A DNA stretch of 13,667 bases from an uncultured Actinomycetes bacterium (GTDB lineage Bacteria > Actinomycetota > Actinomycetes > Nanopelagicales > Nanopelagicaceae). The notes under the pieces are model-generated. The model ran no database searches and was not told the origin of the DNA. It saw only the letters and a program-made list of their open reading frames with translations. The translations under genes and the position numbers were made by a program. Positions 6,395 through 12,976 of the stretch are shown in pieces. Within the stretch, counting starts at the first letter, position 1. Every line of letters starts with the position of its first letter. The stretch is from the NCBI GenBank assembly GCA_903916775.1, contig CAIWXY010000212.1, forward strand, positions 1 to 13,667, given 5' to 3'.

Positions 6395-7413
6395 TACTTC
6401 TTCTTCGCTTCCACGTGTCCACCGAACTTCTTACGCATTGCTGACAAAACTTTGTTTGCATAGAGATCATTGCCGCGAGATGTGAAACGACCCATGAGTG
6501 ATGCGCTCAATACATTGGCAGGGACGCCAGCATCAATTGCTGTCTGCACTGTCCATCGACCTTCACCTGAATCAGAGACCGAACCTTCGTAAGAAGCTAG
6601 CTCTGGATCCTCGCCATAAGCAGTAGCGGTGAGATCAAGCAGCCATGAGGCTACGACTGATCCACGACGCCAAACTTCTGTTACTTCAGCCGTGTCGAAG
6701 TCGTACTTAGTTTCTGTGTGAGTTCCAACTGCTGTTGGATGCTTAATTCCTTGGGCTGCAGCATGGATCAAGTTGAGACCCTCTGCGTACGCCGCCATTG
6801 CGCCGTACTCAATTCCATTGTGAACCATCTTAATAAAGTGGCCAGAACCGATAGGGCCACAGTGGTAGTAGCCATACTCTGCTTGTGATGGCGTTCCATC
6901 TTTACCTGGTGTGCGCTCTGCCGATTCAATTCCTGGGCACATAGCCTTGAAAATAGGATCAAGACGCTCAACGATTGCCTTATCTCCGCCAATCATCAGC
7001 GAGTAACCACGCTCGAGTCCGTAAACGCCGCCACTTGTTCCGACATCAACAAAGTTGATTCCCTTGGTGGCTAGCCATTGGGCATTTGCAATATCGTCAC
7101 GATAGAAAGTATTTCCACCATCGATGATTGTTGCGCCAGCAGCTAGATGTTCTGCAACAGCATGAATTGTCTGTTGTGTAACTTCTGCAGGAACCATAAC
7201 CCAAACAAATTGTGGGTTAGCTGGATCGTTGTATTGAGCAAGATCTGCGAGAGCTGCAAGCGGAGTGAAACCTTCTGCTGCAACGCTCTTGACTGTCTCT
7301 GGATTTACATCGAAGACGCTGATGTTGATTGGGGTTGTCGCATGTGTCTTGATGCGGCGTGCGATATTTGCACCCATCCGTCCAAGTCCAACGATTGTAA
7401 TTTGCACGGTCAT
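6394..7413 (-). CDS. gnd: 6-phosphogluconate dehydrogenase, decarboxylating, short NAD-type
   Basis: Gnd converts 6-phosphogluconate to ribulose-5-phosphate and CO2. Its 339 aa match the short class (YqeC/GndA and Rv1122 type, about 300-340 aa) rather than the 470-aa NADP class. The Rossmann motif GLGRMG is at 9-14 and the second beta strand ends in Asp35 (VFDVNPE), which favours NAD over NADP; NADP enzymes have NR(S/T) there. Also seen are DGGNT (98-102), the substrate loop GTSGGVYGLERG (125-136), and the catalytic segment GHFIKMVHNGIEY (191-203) with Lys195, Asn199 and Glu202. AGGAG lies 8 nt before the ATG, so this gene has its own ribosome binding site 51 nt after pgl. It is the middle gene of a pgl-gnd-zwf group. 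Confidence 0.95.
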   Translation of the reverse strand: MTVQITIVGLGRMGANIARRIKTHATTPINISVFDVNPETVKSVAAEGFTPLAALADLAQYNDPANPQFVWVMVPAEVTQQTIHAVAEHLAAGATIIDGGNTFYRDDIANAQWLATKGINFVDVGTSGGVYGLERGYSLMIGGDKAIVERLDPIFKAMCPGIESAERTPGKDGTPSQAEYGYYHCGPIGSGHFIKMVHNGIEYGAMAAYAEGLNLIHAAAQGIKHPTAVGTHTETKYDFDTAEVTEVWRRGSVVASWLLDLTATAYGEDPELASYEGSVSDSGEGRWTVQTAIDAGVPANVLSASLMGRFTSRGNDLYANKVLSAMRKKFGGHVEAKKK

Positions 7414-7421
7414 CTTTGTCT

Positions 7422-7426
7422 CTCCT
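7422..7426 (-). promoter_or_regulatory. Shine-Dalgarno of gnd
   Basis: AGGAG on the minus strand stands 8 nt before the gnd ATG. It is one of the few canonical ribosome binding sites in the window and fixes the gnd start at 7413. Confidence 0.75.
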
Positions 7427-7454
7427 GTAATTGTTGAAGCCAGCTACGATAAAT

Positions 7455-7460
7455 AGTCTA
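7455..7460 (-). promoter_or_regulatory. Possible internal -10 box between pgl and gnd
   Basis: TAGACT in the AT-rich gap just after the pgl stop fits TAnnnT and would give gnd-zwf a leader of about 35 nt carrying the AGGAG. No clear -35 is visible, so an internal promoter is only a possibility. Confidence 0.3.
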
Positions 7461-7464
7461 AATT

Positions 7465-8169
7465 TTAAAGCGGCTCTAGATGCAGATCCGTGAGGATGTA
7501 GATCTGTCCACTTGGTGAACTCTTGTCTAATAAGCCAACCGGTCCACTCTGAACGGCTTTCAATGCCTCTATTTTGCCTTCTCCGAGGCAAAAAATGTAA
7601 ATCGAATGCGCATGAGCAAGTCTGGCTAGTGAGAGAGATAATCGAAGTGGTGGCTCTTTTGGTGAATTCTCGACACTAATAGCAGCACGAGGCTCTTGGG
7701 CATCTAGTAGCCCAGGGAAGAGCGATGCAATATGGCCATCTTCGCCCATGCTAAGAACTACCGCATCAAAGGCCTTGCTACCGATTTCGAGCTCTAGATC
7801 CCTGGCATAGCGAGATGCGGCCGCAGCCAACTCCCCCTCGCCTTCAACAACGTGAAATACGCAATGAGATTTTGAGAGTGAGAAGGCTTCGATCAATGAT
7901 TGATCATTGCGAAGAGGGTCACCTTGTGGGACAAATCGCTCATCACTAAACCAAATATGAACAACAGAACCTTCAAAACTTTCGTTCTCTCGAATGAGAC
8001 GAAAGAGGGCTGAATCAATTGCCTTGGCACTTGCATAGCCGGTGCGGCCACCTGTGATGACAATCTGTGCACGACGAAGATCACTCCAGGCGTCGGCGAT
8101 AGCTTCAACGGTTTTCTCTGCACACAACGCAACCAGCGCGTCGGCTGATGGGTCGTAAAGGTATTTCAT
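7465..8169 (-). CDS. pgl: 6-phosphogluconolactonase (Pgl/DevB family)
   Basis: Pgl hydrolyses 6-phosphogluconolactone to 6-phosphogluconate, linking Zwf and Gnd. The 234-aa length is normal. Motifs are GGRTG (40-44, in place of the usual SGGSTP), SDERFVP (75-81) and the signature MGEDGHIASLFPG (141-153), with His146 as likely catalytic base. The start at 8169 is set by the family N-terminus (a short beta strand, then a helix rich in Ala). The ATG lies only 2 nt after the last nucleotide of the upstream tRNA, leaving no room for a Shine-Dalgarno outside the tRNA. Translation may use a leaderless mRNA made by tRNA 3' processing. Gnd and zwf follow on the same strand. Confidence 0.93.
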   Translation of the reverse strand: MKYLYDPSADALVALCAEKTVEAIADAWSDLRRAQIVITGGRTGYASAKAIDSALFRLIRENESFEGSVVHIWFSDERFVPQGDPLRNDQSLIEAFSLSKSHCVFHVVEGEGELAAAASRYARDLELEIGSKAFDAVVLSMGEDGHIASLFPGLLDAQEPRAAISVENSPKEPPLRLSLSLARLAHAHSIYIFCLGEGKIEALKAVQSGPVGLLDKSSPSGQIYILTDLHLEPL

Positions 8170-8171
8170 AG

Positions 8172-8245
8172 TAGCGGGGACAGGATTTGAACCTATGACC
8201 TCTGGGTTATGAGCCCAGCGAGCTACCGAGCTGCTCCACCCCGCG
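8172..8245 (-). tRNA. Initiator tRNA-fMet (anticodon CAT)
   Basis: The 74-nt minus-strand sequence folds as a complete cloverleaf. Acceptor strand CGCGGGG pairs with CCCCGC, leaving position 1 (C) opposite T72 unpaired, an initiator hallmark. The anticodon stem has the three G:C pairs of initiators (GGG-CTCATAA-CCC) with anticodon CAT. The D-arm has GAGC/GCTC and the T-arm has the TTCAAAT loop. A73 is the discriminator and CCA is not encoded. The T-stem has one T:G wobble. It lies directly upstream of pgl with a 2-nt gap and has its own likely promoter at 8257-8285. Confidence 0.97.
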
Positions 8246-8256
8246 TCGGTAAGCCA

Positions 8257-8285
8257 ATACTACGAGATAAGCGCCAATAACCCAA
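8257..8285 (-). promoter_or_regulatory. Likely promoter of tRNA-fMet and the pgl-gnd-zwf genes
   Basis: On the minus strand TTGGGT (8280-8285) is spaced 17 nt from TAGTAT (8257-8262), a fair TTGnnn/TAnnnT pair. Transcription would begin near 8250, a few bases before the mature tRNA 5' end at 8245. The spacer is taken up by one arm of the large inverted repeat. Confidence 0.55.
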
Positions 8286-8309
8286 ACTGAGTTATTTACG
8301 CTTATCTCG
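8263..8309. repeat. Large inverted repeat, possible terminator or operator
   Basis: Perfect 11-bp arms CGAGATAAGCG (8263-8273) and CGCTTATCTCG (8299-8309) enclose a second 6-bp pair AATAAC (8276-8281)/GTTATT (8291-8296), with a CC/TA internal mismatch and a 9-nt loop. It follows the UPF0182 gene on the minus strand, so it could end that transcript. There is no T-run in either direction, and U-less terminators are only suspected in Actinobacteria. It also overlaps the tRNA promoter, which makes an operator possible. Confidence 0.7.
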
Positions 8310-8310
8310 A

Positions 8311-8350
8311 CTACTTATTAATTACTCATTAACTACTTATTAACTACTTG
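8311..8350. repeat. 11-bp tandem repeat over the UPF0182 stop codon
   Basis: Units at 8311-8321, 8322-8332 and 8333-8343, plus a 7-nt partial copy, share CTACTTATTAA (the second unit differs at two positions). Read on the minus strand, each unit carries a TAG or TAA, and the 11-nt period moves it into another frame. The first is the true stop of the UPF0182 gene at 8344-8346. Confidence 0.8.
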
Positions 8351-11244
8351 GCCTGCGCAGCAATAGCCGCTGCGATTGCTGCTTTCAACTGGTTTTGAGC
8401 CTGACCATATGCAGCAAAGTCGCCGTTTTTCAGCGCTTGATTTGCTGCAGTGAGAGCTGATTGCGCATCTGCAAGTGCTTGCTTCAATGTAGAACTTCCG
8501 ACAGTTGCCGTTGTTCCACCTGATACAACACCTGTCGAGCTATTAACAATCGCCCCTGAACTTCCACCAAAGACCTGGTTGAGAGCATCCTGCAGTGTAT
8601 TTCCAAAACCGATCTGATCTCCGAAAGAGACCAAAACTTTTTGCAAGAGCGGGAACGACGACGAGTTGGCAGTTGCTCGAACATAAACAGGCTGGATGTA
8701 GAGAAGTCCGCCACCTACTGGCTGCGTCAACATATTTCCAAGTACTACATCAGAACCACCTTGGCGTAATAGCGAGAGCGTCTGAGCAACCGTTGGGTTA
8801 GCTTCGAAGTTAGATGCAACTTGTGAAGGACCAGAAATATTTGTTGAGCGCGGAAGCTGTAGGACGGTGATCTTGCCGTAGTCCGGACCATTATCTGAGT
8901 TCACAACAGCAAACGCAGTGAGGTTCTGTCGACCACCACGTGGCACGAAAGATGTCGATAGCGAGAAGTGAGAGGTTGATGCACCAGGCAACTGGAGCGT
9001 CTGGTACGTCGGTGGCTGGCTGCCAGCGTTAGCGCCATTGGATGATGGATCTGAAGGAACGCGCCAGAAGTCTTGTCCTCCGTAGTAGGCAGCTGCGCTA
9101 TCAACGTGATACGTACTTAGTACATCACGCTGCACTTCGAAGAGTCCTTCTGGATAGCGAATATGCTGCAAGAGTTGCGCAGACATTGCGCTCTTAGGCA
9201 ACACAGTCCCTGGGTAAGCCTTGCTCCAGGTCTTGAGGACTGGATCATTTGCATCCCACTGATACAAAGTGACAGTTCCATCATAAGCATCGACCGTTGC
9301 CTTCACTGAGTTGCGAATGTAATTCACAGTCTGATTAGGAAGCGTTGTTACTGAGCTCATGTTGTCTGTTACAGAATCAGTTGTTGCTGTCGCAAGATTT
9401 TCATTTGCGGAATATGGGTAACCAGAGCTGGTTGTATAGCCATCAACAATCCACAGCACGCGACCATTAACAACTGCAGGGTATGCATTGCCATCTAGGG
9501 TCAACCATGGCGCAACTTTTTGCACGCGCACAAGCGGTGAGCGATCAAAGAGAATCTTGGAATCTTTGTTAATCAGGTTAGAGAGCAAAATCTGCTGATC
9601 TTTATACTTGATCGCAAAGAGTAAGCGGGTAAATGCGCTGCCCATTGGGACACCACCCTTGCCCATGTATGTGTAGTTCTGTTGGCCTGATGCTTGCGAA
9701 TCATCTGGGTAATCAAGTTCGTTGGGGGTGCTCTTGGCTGTTCCTCCGACGATCGAATATCCAGGAACGTTCTCGCCAAAGTAGATGCGAGGTTCAAATG
9801 CACCGAGTCCATTTGAAGGTGGAATGTTGCCAACTGTAAAACTTGGCTTTCCATCTGCATCCACTACATTCGTTGGCGCAGCAACAAATCCAAATCCATG
9901 CGTATAAACAAGGTGGTCGTTGATCCAATTCTGTGCCGGGCTACCGGCAATATTGAGTTCGCGTACTGCAACAACCATGTCCTGCTTCTTACCGTTGACT
10001 GTATATCGATCGACATCAAGGGCATCAGGGAATGTGTAGTAAGGCTTGATCTGTTGTAGCTGACGGAAAGTTGATGACAATACATCTGGATCAAGTAGAC
10101 GTGCATTGGCGATATTTGATGTGTCATTAGCGAGTTGACCAGGGGCAGCCGAAATCACTGCGGCGTAGTCTTTTGTACTCACATTTGTCAGGCCATATGC
10201 AGCGCGAGTGGCATTGATATTGCGCTGGATGTAAGGGGCTTCCTTATTTGATTCACTTGGCTTAACAGTAAATGTCTGAATGAATGCGGGATACAGTCCT
10301 GCGATCAATACTGAAGAGACCACCATAAGGACAACACCTGCAGCAGGCAGAACCCACGAGCGACGAATAATGTTGGCAAAGAAGAGTAAGGCGCAGATAA
10401 CTGCGATACCGGTCAGAATTGATTTCGCAGGGAGTACTGCGTTGACATCGGTATATGAGAGTCCGGTAAAGAGACTTCCGGTATGAAGCGCTAGATCATA
10501 GCGATCGAACCAGTACGCAAATGCCTTAATGAGTACAAGCACTCCAAGAAGTACTGAAATTTGTACGCGAGCTGAGACTGTTGTGCGATCTTGACGAACT
10601 TGTGGGCGGATTCCACCATACAAATAGTGGACAGCCACTGTTGCAAGAAGTGTGATCGCAAGCGTGGAAATTGCCCAAGAGATCAGCGCTTCCCACATCG
10701 GTAACTTAAATACGAAGAATGAGATATCGAGATGGAACTGAGGATCTTTCACACCAAAACTTGTTGCATTCTTAAACTGCAACCACGTGCTCCATAGTCG
10801 AGCACCGGTGTTGCCTGCGAAGTAGAAAGTGACAAGTGCAATCGCAGCGAGTGCGTAACGACGGAATGGATCGAGTTGACCGCGATAATGTTCGAGATTA
10901 TCTGGCTCTACGCTCATAGGCACATAAATTGGACGCTTGCGATAAGCAATAAATATGTTTGAGGCAACGATTGCTGCAGTGATGGCTCCAAAAACCACGA
11001 AGAGTTCGGCCTTAGTAAAGAGTGTGGTTTTCCAGACAGTTGTGAAGTTAACTGAACGGAACCAGAGAAGGTTGGTGTAGAAACCAGTAAGTGAAACCAG
11101 AATCGCAACAATGACTGCTAGCGCGATAAGGACATATCCGAGAGTGCTTGGTCCCCGGCGGCGTCCTGCGCCAGAGCTCTGACCGGAAGGACCATTAGGT
11201 CCGCGATTGCCGAAAGGGTTATTTGGGAACTGGAATGAACTCAT
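8344..11244 (-). CDS. UPF0182 family integral membrane protein
   Basis: This 966-aa protein has a Gly/Asn-rich cytoplasmic N-terminus (1-33) and seven likely membrane spans near 36-58, 80-100, 129-148, 180-209, 227-246, 276-294 and 298-320. A large soluble domain of about 550 residues, probably outside the membrane, and an Ala/Gln-rich helical tail (about 915-966) follow. DPQFHLDISFFVFKLP (167-182) is characteristic of UPF0182 (COG1615). The family is widespread in Actinobacteria and Cyanobacteria and its function is not established. TAGAGT (11251-11256) ends 6 nt before the ATG, suggesting leaderless start; the GGGGG between them is too close to serve as Shine-Dalgarno. In mycobacteria this gene sits next to a PDZ-protein gene and divergent from a DUF2342 gene. 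Here the DUF2342 gene is kept and an 82-aa membrane protein occupies the PDZ position. Confidence 0.93.
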   Translation of the reverse strand: MSSFQFPNNPFGNRGPNGPSGQSSGAGRRRGPSTLGYVLIALAVIVAILVSLTGFYTNLLWFRSVNFTTVWKTTLFTKAELFVVFGAITAAIVASNIFIAYRKRPIYVPMSVEPDNLEHYRGQLDPFRRYALAAIALVTFYFAGNTGARLWSTWLQFKNATSFGVKDPQFHLDISFFVFKLPMWEALISWAISTLAITLLATVAVHYLYGGIRPQVRQDRTTVSARVQISVLLGVLVLIKAFAYWFDRYDLALHTGSLFTGLSYTDVNAVLPAKSILTGIAVICALLFFANIIRRSWVLPAAGVVLMVVSSVLIAGLYPAFIQTFTVKPSESNKEAPYIQRNINATRAAYGLTNVSTKDYAAVISAAPGQLANDTSNIANARLLDPDVLSSTFRQLQQIKPYYTFPDALDVDRYTVNGKKQDMVVAVRELNIAGSPAQNWINDHLVYTHGFGFVAAPTNVVDADGKPSFTVGNIPPSNGLGAFEPRIYFGENVPGYSIVGGTAKSTPNELDYPDDSQASGQQNYTYMGKGGVPMGSAFTRLLFAIKYKDQQILLSNLINKDSKILFDRSPLVRVQKVAPWLTLDGNAYPAVVNGRVLWIVDGYTTSSGYPYSANENLATATTDSVTDNMSSVTTLPNQTVNYIRNSVKATVDAYDGTVTLYQWDANDPVLKTWSKAYPGTVLPKSAMSAQLLQHIRYPEGLFEVQRDVLSTYHVDSAAAYYGGQDFWRVPSDPSSNGANAGSQPPTYQTLQLPGASTSHFSLSTSFVPRGGRQNLTAFAVVNSDNGPDYGKITVLQLPRSTNISGPSQVASNFEANPTVAQTLSLLRQGGSDVVLGNMLTQPVGGGLLYIQPVYVRATANSSSFPLLQKVLVSFGDQIGFGNTLQDALNQVFGGSSGAIVNSSTGVVSGGTTATVGSSTLKQALADAQSALTAANQALKNGDFAAYGQAQNQLKAAIAAAIAAQAK

Positions 11245-11250
11245 GCCCCC

Positions 11251-11256
11251 ACTCTA
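11251..11256 (-). promoter_or_regulatory. Putative -10 box of the UPF0182 gene
   Basis: TAGAGT on the minus strand ends 6 nt before the ATG at 11244, which would give a leaderless mRNA. No -35 is clear, and read-through from the 82-aa gene is also possible. Confidence 0.4.
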
Positions 11257-11284
11257 CTAAGGGGTTAGATGAGCGTTAGTTGGC

Positions 11285-11533
11285 CTAGCTCTGCGGGGTG
11301 TTTTGGGGAGCTGAAGTCGGCTGAACTGAACCCTGGGCAGCGGCATCTCCTGGCGCGGCAGGCTCACGGAGCGTCTCCTGGAAGAGTTGGAACTTGCTGA
11401 CCGACCGATTGGTCTCATTATCGAACTTATCTTTGTACTTAGAAGTCCAAATAACGTAGCCGATTGCACCTGTGACGCCGATGAGGGGGATGATCCACCA
11501 AATAAGGGCAGCAAAGGCGGTTGAATGCGACAT
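11285..11533 (-). CDS. Small single-span membrane protein, function unknown
   Basis: The 82-aa protein has one hydrophobic span at residues 7-29 (FAALIWWIIPLIGVTGAIGY and on), a charged juxtamembrane stretch SKYKDKF, a short probable helix (about 43-57), and a disordered Ala/Pro/Gln/Ser-rich end. The span with positive residues after it suggests the N-terminus outside and the tail in the cytosol. TAGGCT ends 6 nt before the ATG and TTGTGG lies 17 nt further up, a good leaderless promoter that supports the gene. Another frame is also open across this stretch on the same strand but reads as low-complexity sequence. The UPF0182 gene begins 40 nt downstream, so the two may be co-expressed. I do not recognise a named family. 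Confidence 0.72.
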   Translation of the reverse strand: MSHSTAFAALIWWIIPLIGVTGAIGYVIWTSKYKDKFDNETNRSVSKFQLFQETLREPAAPGDAAAQGSVQPTSAPQNTPQS

Positions 11534-11539
11534 ACGCGT

Positions 11540-11568
11540 AGCCTAGCGATGGCACGATCTCCCCACAA
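11540..11568 (-). promoter_or_regulatory. Leaderless promoter of the 82-aa membrane protein
   Basis: On the minus strand TTGTGG (11563-11568), a 17-nt spacer and TAGGCT (11540-11545) form a good -35/-10 pair. TAGGCT ends 6 nt before the ATG at 11533. Confidence 0.6.
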
Positions 11569-11671
11569 AAGATGAGAAGACGAGAAAAGAAGTGAGTATT
11601 GCCACCAACGCCCATCCGAAATCGTTTCCTGTCCCGGGGAAGATTCTCAGGGATTTCCTTGTTGACCTCAG

Positions 11672-11677
11672 TAGAGT
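11672..11677 (+). promoter_or_regulatory. Putative -10 box of the zincin-like gene
   Basis: TAGAGT lies 24 nt before the start at 11702. Transcription would begin near 11684, giving a leader of under 20 nt that holds GGTGA (11693-11697), complementary to the 16S 3' end, 4 nt before the start. The nearby TTGACC (11662-11667) is too close to act as its -35. Confidence 0.4.
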
Positions 11678-11701
11678 AATTATGGAAGGTGCGGTGAATC
11701 G

Positions 11702-12925
11702 ATGAGTGGTTTTGGATTTACTCCTAATGAGGGAGTTTTTGGCGGCCCGATAAATGAAGGTTCGCCCATGCTGGCCACTTCCGCCTTGCGCGAGGGAGCT
11801 CGTAAATTCCTCGCTACTCACAATGATCTTCCAGTTGGCACTTTAGATTTAGCCAAGATTTCAGAAGCGTGCACCATCGCTAATACATGGATCGAAGATA
11901 AGACTCAATTTCCGATGAGCACTTTCAATTCGGATCTTGCTTGGACCAGACGCGAATGGATGGAGTCTTCGATTCCGGGCTGGCAAATACTTGTCGAGCC
12001 GCTTGCGCAAGGAATGGCTGAAGCTCTCGTGAAAGTTATGGGTCAGATTTCACCTGATATTCCTGAAGAGATGCGCGCTTCATTTAATATCGAAAGTTTT
12101 CTACCTGTGATGCGAGGCTTCATGGGATCACTCATCGCCGGTCAACTTGGTCAATCTATTGGCGCATTAGCAATTAACGTCACAAGTGCAAACGATGTTG
12201 CTCTCCCCCTCTTTGCAAAAAATGGAACACACTTGATCCCGCAGAATATTGCGACATGGAGCGAAGGGCTGGATCTACCAGAGCAAGAAGTACTGATTTA
12301 TCTTGCTTTGCGCGAAGTAGCTGCAAATCGCCTATTTGCTCATACGCCATGGCTCAGCGATTACTTGCGCGATCTCATCACCGCATACGGCAAGGGAATT
12401 ACTGTCGATATCGCTGCGATCCAAAATCAAGCTGAAGATGCGCTAAGTTCTGGTGAATTAGATATAAACAATCCAGATTCAATTACCTTGGCAATCAATA
12501 ATGGAATGTTCCAACCCGAACAAAGTCCAGCTCAAGCTGCGGCACTTTCAAAACTCGAAATGGCACTTGCGTTAATCGAAGGTTGGATCGATCACGTCAC
12601 CGAAATCAGTGCGACAGATCGGCTTCCATCACTGAGTGCGCTGCAAGAAACTCATCGCCGTGCGCGCATCACTAGCTCACCTACTCAACAACTCTTTGCT
12701 TCACTGCTCGGCTTGGAAGTTTCACCGCGAAAGATGCGTGAATGTGCCAATTTTTGGCGAGAGATTTACATCCTCTCGGCCAACAATGATGCAGAGAGTG
12801 CAGTATCTATTCGTGATCATCGTTGGGAAGATCCAACGCTTCTCCCTACAGCTGAGGATTTGGCTGACCCAGTTGGATTTTTAGCGAGCACCACGGTCCC
12901 CGATGATCTCTCGGGACTTCTTTAG
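11702..12925 (+). CDS. DUF2342-family zincin-like protein (putative zinc-dependent metalloprotease)
   Basis: The 407-aa protein resembles the actinobacterial 'zinc-dependent metalloprotease / putative hydrolase' family (DUF2342, Zincin_2; Rv3195 type). Recognisable parts are the Gly-rich helix GFMGSLIAGQLGQSIGALA (139-157), FAKNG-HLIPQNIA (171-184), the core helix YLALREVAANRLFAHTPWL (200-218), and LALIEGWIDHV. There is no HExxH. I recall the family core as LREAAHxRLF; here the His position is Ala208, so metal binding is doubtful. No signal peptide is seen, so it is probably cytosolic. The start at 11702 is supported by GGTGA 4 nt upstream. It is divergent from the 82-aa/UPF0182 pair, the arrangement also known in mycobacteria. 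Confidence 0.85.
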   Translation: MSGFGFTPNEGVFGGPINEGSPMLATSALREGARKFLATHNDLPVGTLDLAKISEACTIANTWIEDKTQFPMSTFNSDLAWTRREWMESSIPGWQILVEPLAQGMAEALVKVMGQISPDIPEEMRASFNIESFLPVMRGFMGSLIAGQLGQSIGALAINVTSANDVALPLFAKNGTHLIPQNIATWSEGLDLPEQEVLIYLALREVAANRLFAHTPWLSDYLRDLITAYGKGITVDIAAIQNQAEDALSSGELDINNPDSITLAINNGMFQPEQSPAQAAALSKLEMALALIEGWIDHVTEISATDRLPSLSALQETHRRARITSSPTQQLFASLLGLEVSPRKMRECANFWREIYILSANNDAESAVSIRDHRWEDPTLLPTAEDLADPVGFLASTTVPDDLSGLL

Positions 12926-12976
12926 TCCCCTTTAGTCCTAGAAAAGCTGGGAATATCTAGGAATAGCTAGGAATAA
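12921..12976 (+). repeat. Two sets of 10-bp tandem repeats after the zincin-like gene
   Basis: TTTAGTCC recurs at 12921 and 12931, the first copy holding the stop codon. After 6 nt, three 10-bp units of CT(A/G)GGAATAN follow at 12947-12976. All units share a one-helical-turn period. TCCTAG (12936-12941) can also pair with CTAGGA in either later unit. Confidence 0.6.

Noticed and set aside
7147..7591. Frames on both strands across the gnd/pgl junction
   Set aside because: They overlap two confident enzymes in other frames and give Cys- or Arg-rich translations without motifs.
11257..11568. 103-aa minus-strand frame over the 82-aa gene
   Set aside because: It is Arg/Ser/Pro-rich with no domain, while the 82-aa frame has a clean membrane span and a promoter 6 nt from its ATG.
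11543..11821. Minus-strand 92-aa frame crossing the zincin-like start
   Set aside because: It overlaps both the promoter region and the confident plus-strand gene, and has no recognisable feature.
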